Origin: Helicobacter cetorum
GTDB taxonomy: Bacteria > Campylobacterota > Campylobacteria > Campylobacterales > UBA6016
Length of the DNA stretch: 33,316 bases
Assembly (NCBI GenBank): GCA_022729705.1
Contig: DZAX01000023.1
Coordinates: 1-33,316, forward strand
Direction: 5' to 3'
Program-made: the position numbers and the translations under genes
In this document: in pieces, positions 1 through 7,495 of the stretch
Numbering within the stretch: the stretch's first letter is position 1
Layout: the number at the start of each line of letters is the position of its first letter
Notes under the pieces: model-generated
The model's database searches: none
Seen by the model: only the letters and a program-made list of their open reading frames with translations
Told to the model about the DNA's origin: nothing

Positions 1-122
1 AGTTTTATGCTATTGCTTTGAATGGAATGGTACAACGTGGTGAAACTTGACATATAGTTAATTTGGTATTACCTATTAATCTTCGATAATATTTTTAAAC
101 GCCCTAACAATTTTTTATTTTG

Positions 123-136
123 GGAATATTTTTTGC
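123..136 (+). promoter_or_regulatory. Sigma-54-like -24/-12 promoter
   Basis: GG at 123-124 and GC at 135-136 are separated by exactly ten bases, with TTTT before the GC and A after it. This is the spacing of an RpoN promoter (consensus TTGGCAC-N4-TTGC), although the CAC part is poorly matched. The inferred transcription start near 148 leaves a short leader before the ATG at 177. In Campylobacterota, sigma-54 mainly drives middle flagellar genes. This is a visual motif call only. Confidence 0.45.
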
Positions 137-176
137 ATTAGAAGCTTTAAACAACCAAAAAATAAGGGGTGCTAAG

Positions 177-761
177 ATGAATGTTGATTATATAACAAAA
201 ACAAACCCGTTTTCAGTTTCAGGTACGCAAACGCCAAGAAGCTCGGATGCGGAGATTAAAAAAACATGTGAAACAGAACAAACGGCAAGCGTACAAACTA
301 AAGCGCCAAGTCAAACAAATTTTGTTCAAAAGATTAAAGACACAAATGATGCGGTAGGTTTTATCCAAACAGGTCAAGCTTTTTTGGCGCGTCTTGACAA
401 AGAGGGTGTATCTGATTTTGGCGGCGCTGATGAAGTCGCAAAAAATTTCTCATTCTCACAAAAACCTATTTCATCAAAGCAAAGCTTTGACACAACGGCG
501 GGAATTATCCATATTGATCTAACGTCCGAAGAGCTTGGATACGGCGGTGACTATGAGAGCTGGAAAAAAGAAACCTCTGAGATGTTAAAGTCAAAAAAAG
601 CGCAGATTTCAAGCCCCCTAGCGGCGTTTGGTGCGGCAAAAAAAGAGCAGATGAACGACGCAATGCAAAAAATGAGCACCTCAAATCAAAACCCGAAGCT
701 AGACTCACTTTTTGGCAACATAAATGAAAATCTAAGCAGAATGAGACAAATAGTAGGCTAA
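177..761 (+). CDS. Hypothetical protein, possibly sigma-54-controlled
   Basis: This is a 194-residue protein with no domain I recognise. The reading frame is open further upstream, but the ATG at 177 is preferred because AAGGGG lies about 10 bases upstream and the sigma-54-like promoter at 123-136 would lie inside any longer form. The protein is hydrophilic and rich in Lys, Ser, Gln and Asn. It has no signal peptide or membrane segment, and its C-terminal third is probably helical (a KKEQMNDAMQKM stretch). The promoter type hints at a flagellar or surface-associated role, but nothing in the protein itself proves this. It ends 17 bases before mobA and may be cotranscribed with it, although the functions look unrelated. 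Confidence 0.6.
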   Translation: MNVDYITKTNPFSVSGTQTPRSSDAEIKKTCETEQTASVQTKAPSQTNFVQKIKDTNDAVGFIQTGQAFLARLDKEGVSDFGGADEVAKNFSFSQKPISSKQSFDTTAGIIHIDLTSEELGYGGDYESWKKETSEMLKSKKAQISSPLAAFGAAKKEQMNDAMQKMSTSNQNPKLDSLFGNINENLSRMRQIVG

Positions 762-778
762 GGCGGTAATCCAAAACA

Positions 779-1390
779 ATGCTTAAAACACCATGCGTAA
801 TTCTTTGCGGGGGCAAAAGCTCCCGAATGAGGGAGGATATTGGCGTAGACAAAGCGTATCTTGATTTTTTGGGTAAGCCGCTATATCAAAGACAGTTTGA
901 AAAACTATCACTAATATTTGACTCGGTTTATCTCGGCGCCAAGCTTTTTAGCGCCTACCCAAACATAAAAGTGCAAAACGTCATAGAGGATATAAAAGAG
1001 CTTGACGGATTAGATGTAAACGCTCTTTTTGCACCAGCTCTTGGTATGCTTAGCGCCTTTAAGATGTTGAAGTGTGAAGAGATATTTTTTGTGAGCGTAG
1101 ACTCTCCTTTTATCAAAGAAAAATCCATAGAAACCCTGCTTCAAAACCCCGCAAAAAATAGAGCCGCCGCACACAAAGAGAAGATACACCCCACAATAGG
1201 CGTCTACAACAAAAGCATAATTCCCGAACTAGAGCTGATGATAAAAGAAAATAAACACAAATTAACACTTCTTTTGGAGAAAATAGATACAATTTTTGTA
1301 AATCTTGAAGACGGCGACGAACTTGCCAACCTAAATAGATACGAAGATTACAAGAAAGCGATAAGAGATGGAATTAACCCATTTGGATGA
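779..1390 (+). CDS. mobA: Molybdenum cofactor guanylyltransferase MobA
   Basis: MobA transfers GMP from GTP to molybdopterin to make the guanine dinucleotide form of the cofactor, in the cytoplasm. The N-terminus carries the nucleotide-binding loop LCGGKSSRM (residues 9-17; family LAGGxSxRMG), then [12 protein letters not shown], and a VDSPF motif near residue 117 that matches the family's metal-binding D-x-P segment. At 203 residues the length is normal for MobA. The gene overlaps the moaC start by 23 bases, so the two cofactor genes form a translationally coupled pair. The main alternative would be another MobA-like NTP transferase such as MocA, but the moaC neighbour favours MobA. Confidence 0.88.
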   Translation: MLKTPCVILCGGKSSRMREDIGVDKAYLDFLGKPLYQRQFEKLSLIFDSVYLGAKLFSAYPNIKVQNVIEDIKELDGLDVNALFAPALGMLSAFKMLKCEEIFFVSVDSPFIKEKSIETLLQNPAKNRAAAHKEKIHPTIGVYNKSIIPELELMIKENKHKLTLLLEKIDTIFVNLEDGDELANLNRYEDYKKAIRDGINPFG

Positions 1391-1841
1391 AAATAATCTA
1401 CCTAAAATGGTGGATGTATCGGACAAAAACGAGAGCGTAAGAGTGGCGATAGCCAGCGGAACAATCCAGATGAGCGCAGAGGCATACAGGGCTGTACAGG
1501 AGGGGATCACAAAAAAAGGTCCGGTACTGCAAACAGCCGTCATAGCGGCGGTAATGGGAGCCAAAAAGACAAGCGAACTTATTCCGATGTGTCACCCGCT
1601 CGCTCTATCTTCCGTCAAATGCGATATACAAGAGATTGACAAACTACCCGGTTTTAAAATGTTTGTCACCGTTAAAATGGAGGGCAAGACAGGCGTTGAG
1701 ATGGAAGCTCTTAGCGCTGTATCTATAGGGCTTCTCACAATATACGACATGGTAAAAGCGATAGATAAAAGCATGGAAATCTCTAATATAAGGCTAGAGA
1801 GCAAAACCGGAGGCAAAAGTGGAGAATATACTAGAGGGTAA
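1368..1841 (+). CDS. moaC: Cyclic pyranopterin monophosphate synthase MoaC
   Basis: MoaC converts the product of MoaA, (8S)-3',8-cyclo-7,8-dihydroguanosine triphosphate, into cyclic pyranopterin monophosphate, an early step of molybdenum cofactor synthesis. The 157-residue protein shows the family signatures: MVDV near residue 14, [14 protein letters not shown] in the middle, [25 protein letters not shown], and the glycine-lysine end KTGGKSG. Length is typical. It overlaps mobA upstream and the GTG-started DUF493 gene downstream, forming one compact cofactor operon. Identification is secure. Confidence 0.96.
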   Translation: MELTHLDENNLPKMVDVSDKNESVRVAIASGTIQMSAEAYRAVQEGITKKGPVLQTAVIAAVMGAKKTSELIPMCHPLALSSVKCDIQEIDKLPGFKMFVTVKMEGKTGVEMEALSAVSIGLLTIYDMVKAIDKSMEISNIRLESKTGGKSGEYTRG

Positions 1842-2085
1842 AAAGCTAGAATTGGAGTATCCGGCATCATGGCAGTATAAGATTATAGGCATAGATGAGA
1901 ATGAAATGCACACGCACACAGTGCGAATTTTAAAAGAAAAACCGTTTTCTCTTATGCCATCCAACAAATCCAGTAGCGGCAAATTTGTTAGCCTAACGCT
2001 TGAAGTGATGATATATAGCGACGATGAACGGCTGTATATATATGAAGAGTTGCGAAAGACTCAATGTATTAAGTACATTTTGTAA
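1819..2085 (+). CDS. DUF493 (YbeD-like) family protein
   Basis: This small protein of 88 residues starts at a GTG that lies inside the end of moaC (23-base overlap). Its make-up fits the DUF493/YbeD ferredoxin-like fold: a short [14 protein letters not shown] strand-turn, then [25 protein letters not shown], the characteristic beta-strand followed by a final helix that ends near a terminal ILxx. In this lineage DUF493 proteins commonly sit beside moaC. Members are thought to be small ligand-binding regulators, but no function is established for this one. Confidence 0.75.
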   Translation: MENILEGKKLELEYPASWQYKIIGIDENEMHTHTVRILKEKPFSLMPSNKSSSGKFVSLTLEVMIYSDDERLYIYEELRKTQCIKYIL

Positions 2086-2132
2086 ACAGGTCACTGCTAT
2101 AATCTTTGGATATTTTTGAAATAAGGCGATAG

Positions 2133-2840
2133 ATGAAAAAGTTGATATTAATATTCTTGGCGATAGCTTCATTGGCGTTTGCAAAAGAGAGAACAGAGCT
2201 AACCATAATCAGTATAGATTCCGACGGTAGAGGAGCGCTTGCCAAAGGCGGCGCCGTCCAAAAAGGTGCGACTGGTATAGTAGTCTCAAACATCACTCCA
2301 AATAAAGACGCAATAGTCGCCTCCGCCAGAGCGTTAAGTAGTGGAAATGAAATAAAAATAAGCTTTGAAACTATGACCGATTTAGCGCAGGACGCACTTC
2401 CTAGAGCTCTTATTTTGCCAAAAGTAGGTGATAAGGCGCTGTTTTATCTATTTGACGATAGAGCCACTATAATCGCCAAAAATCAATCCGATTATCAAAA
2501 GATTGCTGAGAGCGAAAAAAAGACATGGGTGCATCCGGATTTGTTTGCCGCCCTTTTGACAAAGGAGCGTATTGGGGAGCCGGACGCTAGACACTTTAGC
2601 TCTTTTTGTAAAACATACTCAGTTGGAACAATCTATTTTGCGATAAAAAACAGAGTCTATATCACAGACTGCCAAAGCATGGAGATACTAGAAGAGAGGG
2701 CTTTTGCCTCTGAAAACAAAAATGAGTTTGAATCGCCATTTTTTAAAAGAACCGGAGAGATAGAGACGGGGTATCTCGGAGTGCTAAAATCAAGCGTAAA
2801 AGAGTATGACTCACACTATCTAAAGCTTCTTGGAAAATAA
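2133..2840 (+). CDS. Exported PGBA_N-domain (plasminogen-binding N-terminal) protein
   Basis: This is a 235-residue protein with a clear signal peptide (MKKLILIFLAIASLAFA, cleavage probably after residue 17). The mature part resembles the conserved N-terminal region of Helicobacter PgbA/PgbB, a family largely restricted to Campylobacterota. Family-like segments include GGAVQKGATGIV, the LPRALILPKVGDKALF stretch and WVHPDLFAA. The Lys/Glu-rich C-terminal tail that gives the Helicobacter proteins plasminogen binding is absent, so host plasminogen binding should not be assumed. A periplasmic or outer-surface role is likely. It lies directly upstream of glcD, with only one base between its stop and the glcD ATG. 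Confidence 0.72.
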   Translation: MKKLILIFLAIASLAFAKERTELTIISIDSDGRGALAKGGAVQKGATGIVVSNITPNKDAIVASARALSSGNEIKISFETMTDLAQDALPRALILPKVGDKALFYLFDDRATIIAKNQSDYQKIAESEKKTWVHPDLFAALLTKERIGEPDARHFSSFCKTYSVGTIYFAIKNRVYITDCQSMEILEERAFASENKNEFESPFFKRTGEIETGYLGVLKSSVKEYDSHYLKLLGK

Positions 2841-2841
2841 G

Positions 2842-4224
2842 ATGTTGGATAAAAAACATATAACCGCACTAAAATTAATAGTTGGGGATGATAACTGCTT
2901 TGATGATAAAGCCCACCTAATAGCATACTGCTACGACGCCACAAAAAATAGATATGAGCCCTCAGCCGTCGTATTTCCAAAAGACGAGAACGACGTAAGC
3001 CGCGTCTTGCGATACTGCAACGAACACCGTATAGCGATAGTCCCAAGGGGAGCCGGAAGCGGCTTTACGGGTGGGGCGCTACCTGTGACGGGCGGCGTTG
3101 TGCTAGCCTTTGAAAAGCACATGAACAAAATCTTGGAAATCGACCAAAAAAATCTCGTAGCGGTTGTGCAGCCTGGTGTGGTAAACAAAGAGCTTCAAGA
3201 GGCGGTGGAAAAAGTCGGGCTTTTCTATCCGCCAGACCCTGCAAGCCAAGAGTACAGCACAATAGGCGGCAATGTAGCTGAAAATGCGGGCGGTATGAGG
3301 GCGGCAAAATACGGCATCACAAAAGATTATGTGATGGCGATGAGGGCGGTATTGCCAAACGGCGATATAATCAAAGCCGGCAAGCGCACAATCAAAGACG
3401 TAGCGGGCTACAACCTCTGCGGCATCCTCGTAGGAAGCGAGGGAACACTTGCGGTAACAACCGAAATCACACTAAGACTTATCGCAAAACCAAAGATGAC
3501 CAAAACTGCGATGGGTGTGTTTGAGAGTGTGGAATCGGCGATGGAGGCTGTATATAAGACGTTTGCCGAGGGTATTACGCCTGTGGCAATGGAGTTTCTC
3601 GATAATCTCACCATAAGAGCGGTTGAAGAAGTACACAAAAAAGGGCTTCCTATTGACGCTGGGGCAATACTCATCACCGATGTGGACGGCAATCTTGAAG
3701 CCGATCTTGACTTGCAACTTGAAGCTTTGGAGAGAGTGTTTAAAGCAAACGGCTGCTCTGATTTTGTACGCGCAAAAGATGCGGCGGAAGCCTCAAATCT
3801 ATGGTTTGCTAGACGAAACGCCTCGCAAAGCCTAAAAGTATACGGCAACAAAAAACTAAACGAAGACATCACAGTACCACGCGCCGTCTTGCCGGAGCTT
3901 TTGGCTCAGTACAAAAAAGTAAGCGAAAAATACAGCTTTAATATCCCATGTTTTGGACATACGGGGGATGGCAACGTACACACAAACGTCATGACCGACA
4001 AAAACGACCCGCATAAAGTGGAGATGGCGGAAAAAGCGATAGAAGAGATATTTCAAATAGCAATTGACCTTGGCGGCACGCTAAGTGGCGAACACGGCAT
4101 AGGGTTATCTAAAGCGCCTTTTATGAAAATGGCGTTTACGGAGGCGGAGCTGGAGCTTTTTCGTTCCATCAAGAGGGCGTTTGACCCGAATAATATACTC
4201 AATCCGGGGAAGATGGGGTTGTAA
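2842..4224 (+). CDS. glcD: FAD-linked 2-hydroxyacid dehydrogenase, GlcD type
   Basis: This 460-residue enzyme has an N-terminal FAD-binding PCMH domain (SAVVFPKDENDVSRVLRYC, PRGAGSGFTGGALP, PDPASQEYSTIGGNVAENAGG) and a C-terminal FAD-oxidase domain (FGHTGDGNVHTNV with the metal-binding His residues, LSGEHGIG, and DPNNILNPGKMG at the end). It should oxidise glycolate or D-lactate in the cytoplasm or at the inner membrane, feeding electrons to quinone. The ATG at 2842 is chosen because the TTG twelve bases upstream lies inside the preceding gene. No glcE or glcF partner is visible nearby, so the substrate (glycolate versus D-lactate) is open. Confidence 0.88.
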   Translation: MLDKKHITALKLIVGDDNCFDDKAHLIAYCYDATKNRYEPSAVVFPKDENDVSRVLRYCNEHRIAIVPRGAGSGFTGGALPVTGGVVLAFEKHMNKILEIDQKNLVAVVQPGVVNKELQEAVEKVGLFYPPDPASQEYSTIGGNVAENAGGMRAAKYGITKDYVMAMRAVLPNGDIIKAGKRTIKDVAGYNLCGILVGSEGTLAVTTEITLRLIAKPKMTKTAMGVFESVESAMEAVYKTFAEGITPVAMEFLDNLTIRAVEEVHKKGLPIDAGAILITDVDGNLEADLDLQLEALERVFKANGCSDFVRAKDAAEASNLWFARRNASQSLKVYGNKKLNEDITVPRAVLPELLAQYKKVSEKYSFNIPCFGHTGDGNVHTNVMTDKNDPHKVEMAEKAIEEIFQIAIDLGGTLSGEHGIGLSKAPFMKMAFTEAELELFRSIKRAFDPNNILNPGKMGL

Positions 4225-4227
4225 TTT

Positions 4228-5085
4228 ATGTCCGACTTTAGTTTAATCAAAATAGATGGAGAGTTGTCTAGACCAGCCACCATTTTAATTGAAAAGGTGT
4301 CGGACGCAATTGGCGGCATTTTTAAGCCAATTCAAATAGAAAGAGTTGCAAAAGCCGAAGCTAAAGCAAAACTTATCGAAACAAATACAAAAATTGAGAT
4401 TAGCGAACTTGAGCAAAGAGCGCTAATAAGAATGGTTCGCGAAGAAGGTAAAAAACAAGAAAATATCGAAAACATTACAGCAAAAGCGTTAACATATTTA
4501 ACAGAAGACGCAAAACCTGAAAATATTGAAGACGACTGGTTAGCAAACTTTTTTGACAAGAGCAGGCTTACATCGGACGAACAAATGCAAGAGATTTGGG
4601 CTAAGATTTTGGCTGGGGAGGCGAAAAAAAGCTGTACATACTCTAAACGAACTATAGATTTAGTGTCAACGCTTGATAAATCAGATGCAGAATTATTTAC
4701 AAATCTATGTTCGTTTATTTGGGTGCTGGAAAATAAGCCGCTCATTTATGACGTTAACGCCGATATATATCAACGTGTGAATATTAATTTTGGAACAATG
4801 ACGCATCTGCAAGATATTGGACTTGTTAATTTTAATAATCTTACTGGCTATATACTAGCAAAACTCGAAAAAACTTTACATCTCACGGGCGACGGTGTCC
4901 ATATCGCTTTGGAAATGCCAAATAATGAAAATAATACTTTAAATATTGGAAAAGTACTTCTAACAAAAGCGGGGGAGCAACTTCTTTCAGTAGTAGACTC
5001 GAAGCCTTCCGAAGAATTTAAACAATATGTTATTGCAAAGTGGACTGAATTTGGTTATAAGCCCGCTACGCCAATGCGAGCATAG
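4228..5085 (+). CDS. DUF2806 domain protein
   Basis: This 285-residue cytoplasmic protein matches DUF2806. It has an N-terminal helical part, then QENIENITAKALTYL near residue 78, the DDWLANFFDKSRLTSDEQMQEIWAKILAGE block and the SKRTIDLVSTLDKSDAELFTNLC block near residues 139-162. No catalytic motif is apparent. The gene starts 3 bases after glcD but is followed after only 3 bases by the MntA-type antitoxin gene, so it appears to be the first gene of a DUF2806-MNT-HEPN operon. The sequence is more AT-rich than glcD, consistent with acquisition by transfer. DUF2806 genes have no established role. Its position suggests a sensor or accessory role in the conflict module (inference). Confidence 0.72.
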   Translation: MSDFSLIKIDGELSRPATILIEKVSDAIGGIFKPIQIERVAKAEAKAKLIETNTKIEISELEQRALIRMVREEGKKQENIENITAKALTYLTEDAKPENIEDDWLANFFDKSRLTSDEQMQEIWAKILAGEAKKSCTYSKRTIDLVSTLDKSDAELFTNLCSFIWVLENKPLIYDVNADIYQRVNINFGTMTHLQDIGLVNFNNLTGYILAKLEKTLHLTGDGVHIALEMPNNENNTLNIGKVLLTKAGEQLLSVVDSKPSEEFKQYVIAKWTEFGYKPATPMRA

Positions 5086-5088
5086 AAA

Positions 5089-5376
5089 ATGACCAAATCG
5101 CAAGCCCTATCAATCCTTGAAAACCACAAGGCAGATTTCACCGCTTGTTATGGCGTGGAGCGAATAGGGATATTTGGCTCCGTGGCAAGAGATGAGGCAA
5201 CTGAAAATAGTGATGTAGACATCGTAGCTCAAATGCCGCCCAGTTTTAAAGCCCTTTTAGAGTTGCAAGAAGAACTCGAAAAAGAGTTTGGAACTAAAGT
5301 TGACCTTGTGACACTCCACAACAATATGAAACCGAGATTTAGGGAGCGCATTTTGAGGGAGGCTATATTTGTCTAA
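5089..5376 (+). CDS. mntA: MntA-type nucleotidyltransferase antitoxin
   Basis: This is a 95-residue minimal nucleotidyltransferase. The active-site motif GS-x10-DxD is complete (G30, S31, D42, D44), with a likely third acidic residue in VDLV near residue 75. In characterised HEPN/MNT pairs, MntA antitoxins AMPylate the partner HEPN RNase near its RX4HXY motif and so silence it. The gene follows DUF2806 after 3 bases and overlaps a TTG-started HEPN frame by 8 bases, the classical antitoxin-toxin coupling. The antitoxin looks intact although its partner frame is interrupted. Confidence 0.88.
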   Translation: MTKSQALSILENHKADFTACYGVERIGIFGSVARDEATENSDVDIVAQMPPSFKALLELQEELEKEFGTKVDLVTLHNNMKPRFRERILREAIFV

Positions 5377-5737
5377 CTCTACTCTTTGCGACAAACTTCT
5401 TGATATTTTAGAGAGTATAGAAATCGTGCAAAAGAGAACCTAAACGGTGTTGTCGCCTGATGGTTTTATAGGGGACGATGAAGCTAATCTGCGTTTTGAC
5501 GCCGTACTGATGAGGCTACAAACAATTGGTGAGATACTAAAAAGCGTAGAAAAATCGGATGGTAAATTTCTTGCTAAATTTTTGGATTCTGACATTGCCG
5601 GCGCTATTAAGCTGAGAGATATAATATCGCACCACTACGCCGACATCAACCCTGCCATCATATTTGATGTATGCAAAAACCATCTTGAAAAGCTTAAAAT
5701 AAAAATAAAAGTAATGCTGCAAGAAGCGTGCAGTTAA
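5369..5737 (+). pseudogene. hepT: HEPN (DUF86/HepT-like) toxin interrupted by in-frame TAA
   Basis: Starting from the TTG at 5369, the frame encodes a first helix (CDKLLDILESIEIVQKRT), meets a TAA at 5441-5443, and continues in the same frame through the rest of a DUF86 HEPN domain (DGFIGDDEANLRFDAVLMRLQTIGE) to 5737. The RNase motif RX4HXY is intact as RDIISHHY. A GTG at 5447, three bases after the stop, could allow reinitiation and give a 96-residue product that keeps the motif but lacks helix 1. The gene may therefore be a pseudogene, a split gene or a read-through gene. The intact upstream antitoxin argues for recent loss. The substitution could be a CAA-to-TAA change, but that is a guess. 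Confidence 0.75.
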
Positions 5738-5807
5738 ATCGCATACCGCTTCTATTAAGAAATTTTGCGTAACAATATAGAAAAATTAGCGCAAGGGTAT
5801 AAAAAAG

Positions 5808-6227
5808 ATGGCGTTAATCCTAGAGAGTTGGCAAAAGTCGATAGATTCGCTTGAACGATAGGTCAAAGCCAATGCCTATGCAAAAGAACTCTCGCTAGAT
5901 GCGGACATACTTGAAGCCCTCAAAGCCGGAGTCATCCAAAACTTTGAGATGGTATACGAGCAATCTTGGAAAATGATGAGAAGATGGCTTGTGTCAAATC
6001 TTGGGCGAGAATACGTTGATGGGATAAGTAGAAAAGAGCTTTTCCGTCTCGCTCTCCAAAATAGGCTGATAGATGATTTTGAAGTGTGGCTAGATTTTCA
6101 CCGCTCGCGCAATGAAACTTCGCATATCTACGACCAAACAATAGCAAACGATGTATTTGAAAAAGCCGCAAATTTCTTACTTTACGCAAAAGCACTTTAC
6201 GCCGCTATTGAGTCGAAAAATGATTGA
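5808..6227 (+). pseudogene. HI0074-type HEPN (nucleotidyltransferase substrate-binding) gene interrupted by in-frame TAG
   Basis: From the ATG at 5808 the frame reads as helix 1 of the HI0074-like HEPN family (LESWQKSIDSLER), hits TAG at 5859-5861, then continues without frameshift through KAGVIQNFEMVYEQSWKMMRRWL, the family's characteristic helix, to 6227. Read without the stop it is 139 codons, the usual length for the family. The motif RNETSHIY (RX4HXY) is intact. Unlike the neighbour upstream, there is no close restart codon: the next ATG is at 5949 and would lose 47 residues. The end overlaps the downstream antitoxin by 8 bases, as in functional HEPN-MNT pairs. Confidence 0.75.
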
Positions 6228-6513
6228 TTTATCCCCTGCCCACACGGCTCTTATCAGACAAATACTCAAAAAAGAACTGCCAAATCATGAAGTCGCCGTC
6301 TTTGGTTCCAGAGTAAACGGCATGGCAAAACCATACTCCGATGTAGACCTAGTTGTAATCTCAAAAGAAGGCTTGAATAAAAATAAACTTTGGGAGCTAC
6401 GAGAGGCTTTTGAAGAGTCGGATTTGCCCTTTAGCGTCGATGTTTTGGATTGGAACAGATTGTCTAAAAGTTTTCAAGACAACATCAAAGATAAATATGA
6501 AAAAATAAAATGA
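6220..6513 (+). CDS. mntA: MntA-type nucleotidyltransferase antitoxin (second)
   Basis: This 97-residue minimal nucleotidyltransferase begins at the ATG at 6220, which overlaps the stop of the preceding HEPN frame. A longer upstream frame exists but would lie entirely within the HEPN gene. The active-site motif is complete (G29, S30, ten residues, D41, D43), and FSVDVLDW supplies the later acidic strand. It is the cognate partner of the HI0074-type HEPN gene and is only distantly similar to the antitoxin at 5089, so the two pairs are independent acquisitions rather than a tandem duplication. The stop overlaps a further ATG (ATGA at 6510-6513) leading into a decayed frame. Confidence 0.88.
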   Translation: MIDLSPAHTALIRQILKKELPNHEVAVFGSRVNGMAKPYSDVDLVVISKEGLNKNKLWELREAFEESDLPFSVDVLDWNRLSKSFQDNIKDKYEKIK

Positions 6514-6775
6514 CAAAAACAGAACTATTGAGCCCTCTGAATAAATATGAAATTCTAAGAGCGACTAGCCGCGAGAGCCGTCTGCTGAAGACCTTATTTT
6601 GGGCTTAGCTCAAACGGAATAGTTCTTTATGCCAAATAACTTTTTGCTGCCGTATCAAATCTATATTTTAAAGGCAAAGCAAGATTTGACGCTTGTTGAG
6701 AAAAATATAGATGACAACGAAATAGCAATAGAGATAATATTTTTCCATCTGTAGCAAGCTGCAAACATCGCCTCA
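6510..6775 (+). pseudogene. Decayed third HEPN-type gene remnant
   Basis: An ATG at 6510, overlapping the preceding stop (ATGA), opens a 32-codon frame ending at a TAG. A second frame from the ATG at 6629 reads like helices 1-2 of a HEPN domain: QIYILKAKQDLTLVEKNI, then a spacer, then FFHL-stop-QAANIAS. HEPN proteins usually have FHxQQAAEK here, so the TAG at 6752-6754 replaces the first Gln of that motif. The gene is then cut off by the convergent TauE/SafE gene. An earlier TAG at 6620 lies in the same frame. The remnant also contains one copy of the 30-bp dispersed repeat (6556-6585). It cannot encode a working protein. Confidence 0.55.
6556..6585 (-). repeat. 30-bp dispersed repeat, copy C
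   Basis: The reverse complement of this stretch matches 13785-13814 at 26 of 30 positions, counted by eye. The match weakens beyond it, but the translated frame stays similar (REPSAEDLILG here versus REPSAKELILG there). Confidence 0.6.
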
Positions 6776-7450
6776 CTACAAAACCGCAATCCCTCTATAA
6801 ACCGTATAAACCGCAAACCCAATTATTATAAGCCCCGATATTTTTGAAGCTGATTTTCTAAAATCTGTTTTTTGCAATATTCCAGAGGCGTAGGCTAGGC
6901 TTAGCATTGGGAGCATTGTTGAGACCCCAAAGACGAACATTATTAGGGCTCCTTTTGCGGTGGAGCCGCTGGCGGCGGCGGAGGAGGCGAAGAAGTAGAC
7001 TAGACCGCACGGGAAAAAGCCGTTTATTATGCCTAGACTCAAAAAGGAGGCTTTTGAGTCTGATTTTAGCGTTTTTTGGAATGCGGTTTTGAAAAATCTG
7101 ATTTTGGTAAAGTCGTATTCAAGCAGTCTTGAAGCCCATACAAACCCAAGTAGCCAAAGCCCGACAAGCGCCATAATGACGCCCGCAAACAGATACAAAA
7201 GAGCTTTTGCCGTAGGGCTAAGAGCTACAACTCCGCCAAGCGTTCCCGCAAAAACACCTATAAGCGTATAGCTGATTGTCCTACCGCTATTGTATAAAAG
7301 ATGAGAGATTAGTCTATCTTTTGCACCAAAACACGCTCCCATTTTTGTGGAGCTGTAAGCTAGTACAAAACCGCCGCACATACCGACACAATGCCCAATG
7401 CTCCCAAAAAATGCGGCAACGGCGATAGTCAAAATGCTAAAATCTTCCAA
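6776..7450 (-). CDS. TauE/SafE (DsbD_2 / UreH-like) family membrane protein
   Basis: This 224-residue inner-membrane protein has about six transmembrane segments. It shows the DsbD_2-type hallmarks: GSIGHCVGMCGGFVLAYS in the first helix, NSGRTISYTLIGVFAGTLGG, and NGFFPCGLVYFFASSAAASGS after a cytoplasmic loop. The paired Cys/Pro-Cys motifs in helices are typical of relatives linked to thiol-redox or copper handling and cytochrome oxidase assembly. The start is a TTG at 7450, since no in-frame ATG exists nearby upstream. It lies 45 bases downstream of a copper-type TonB receptor on the same strand, so a role in copper supply is a reasonable inference. Sulfite export, suggested by the family name, is less likely. 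Confidence 0.8.
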   Translation of the reverse strand: MEDFSILTIAVAAFFGSIGHCVGMCGGFVLAYSSTKMGACFGAKDRLISHLLYNSGRTISYTLIGVFAGTLGGVVALSPTAKALLYLFAGVIMALVGLWLLGFVWASRLLEYDFTKIRFFKTAFQKTLKSDSKASFLSLGIINGFFPCGLVYFFASSAAASGSTAKGALIMFVFGVSTMLPMLSLAYASGILQKTDFRKSASKISGLIIIGFAVYTVYRGIAVL

Positions 7451-7495
7451 ACCATATCCAAATATTTTTTTTAAAAACTTATACCCTAGATTGAA

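Noticed and set aside
505-852. Open frames antisense to the first genes, and many similar ones elsewhere
   Set aside because: They are shadows of real genes on the other strand, without plausible start sites or protein-like composition.
5441-6754. Genetic-code reassignment or amber suppression to explain in-frame TAG/TAA in the HEPN genes
   Set aside because: TAG, TAA and TGA all serve as ordinary stops of intact genes here (for example TAG ends the DUF2806, LRR, HEPN and gmhA genes), and both TAA and TAG interrupt the HEPN frames, so no single reassigned codon fits.
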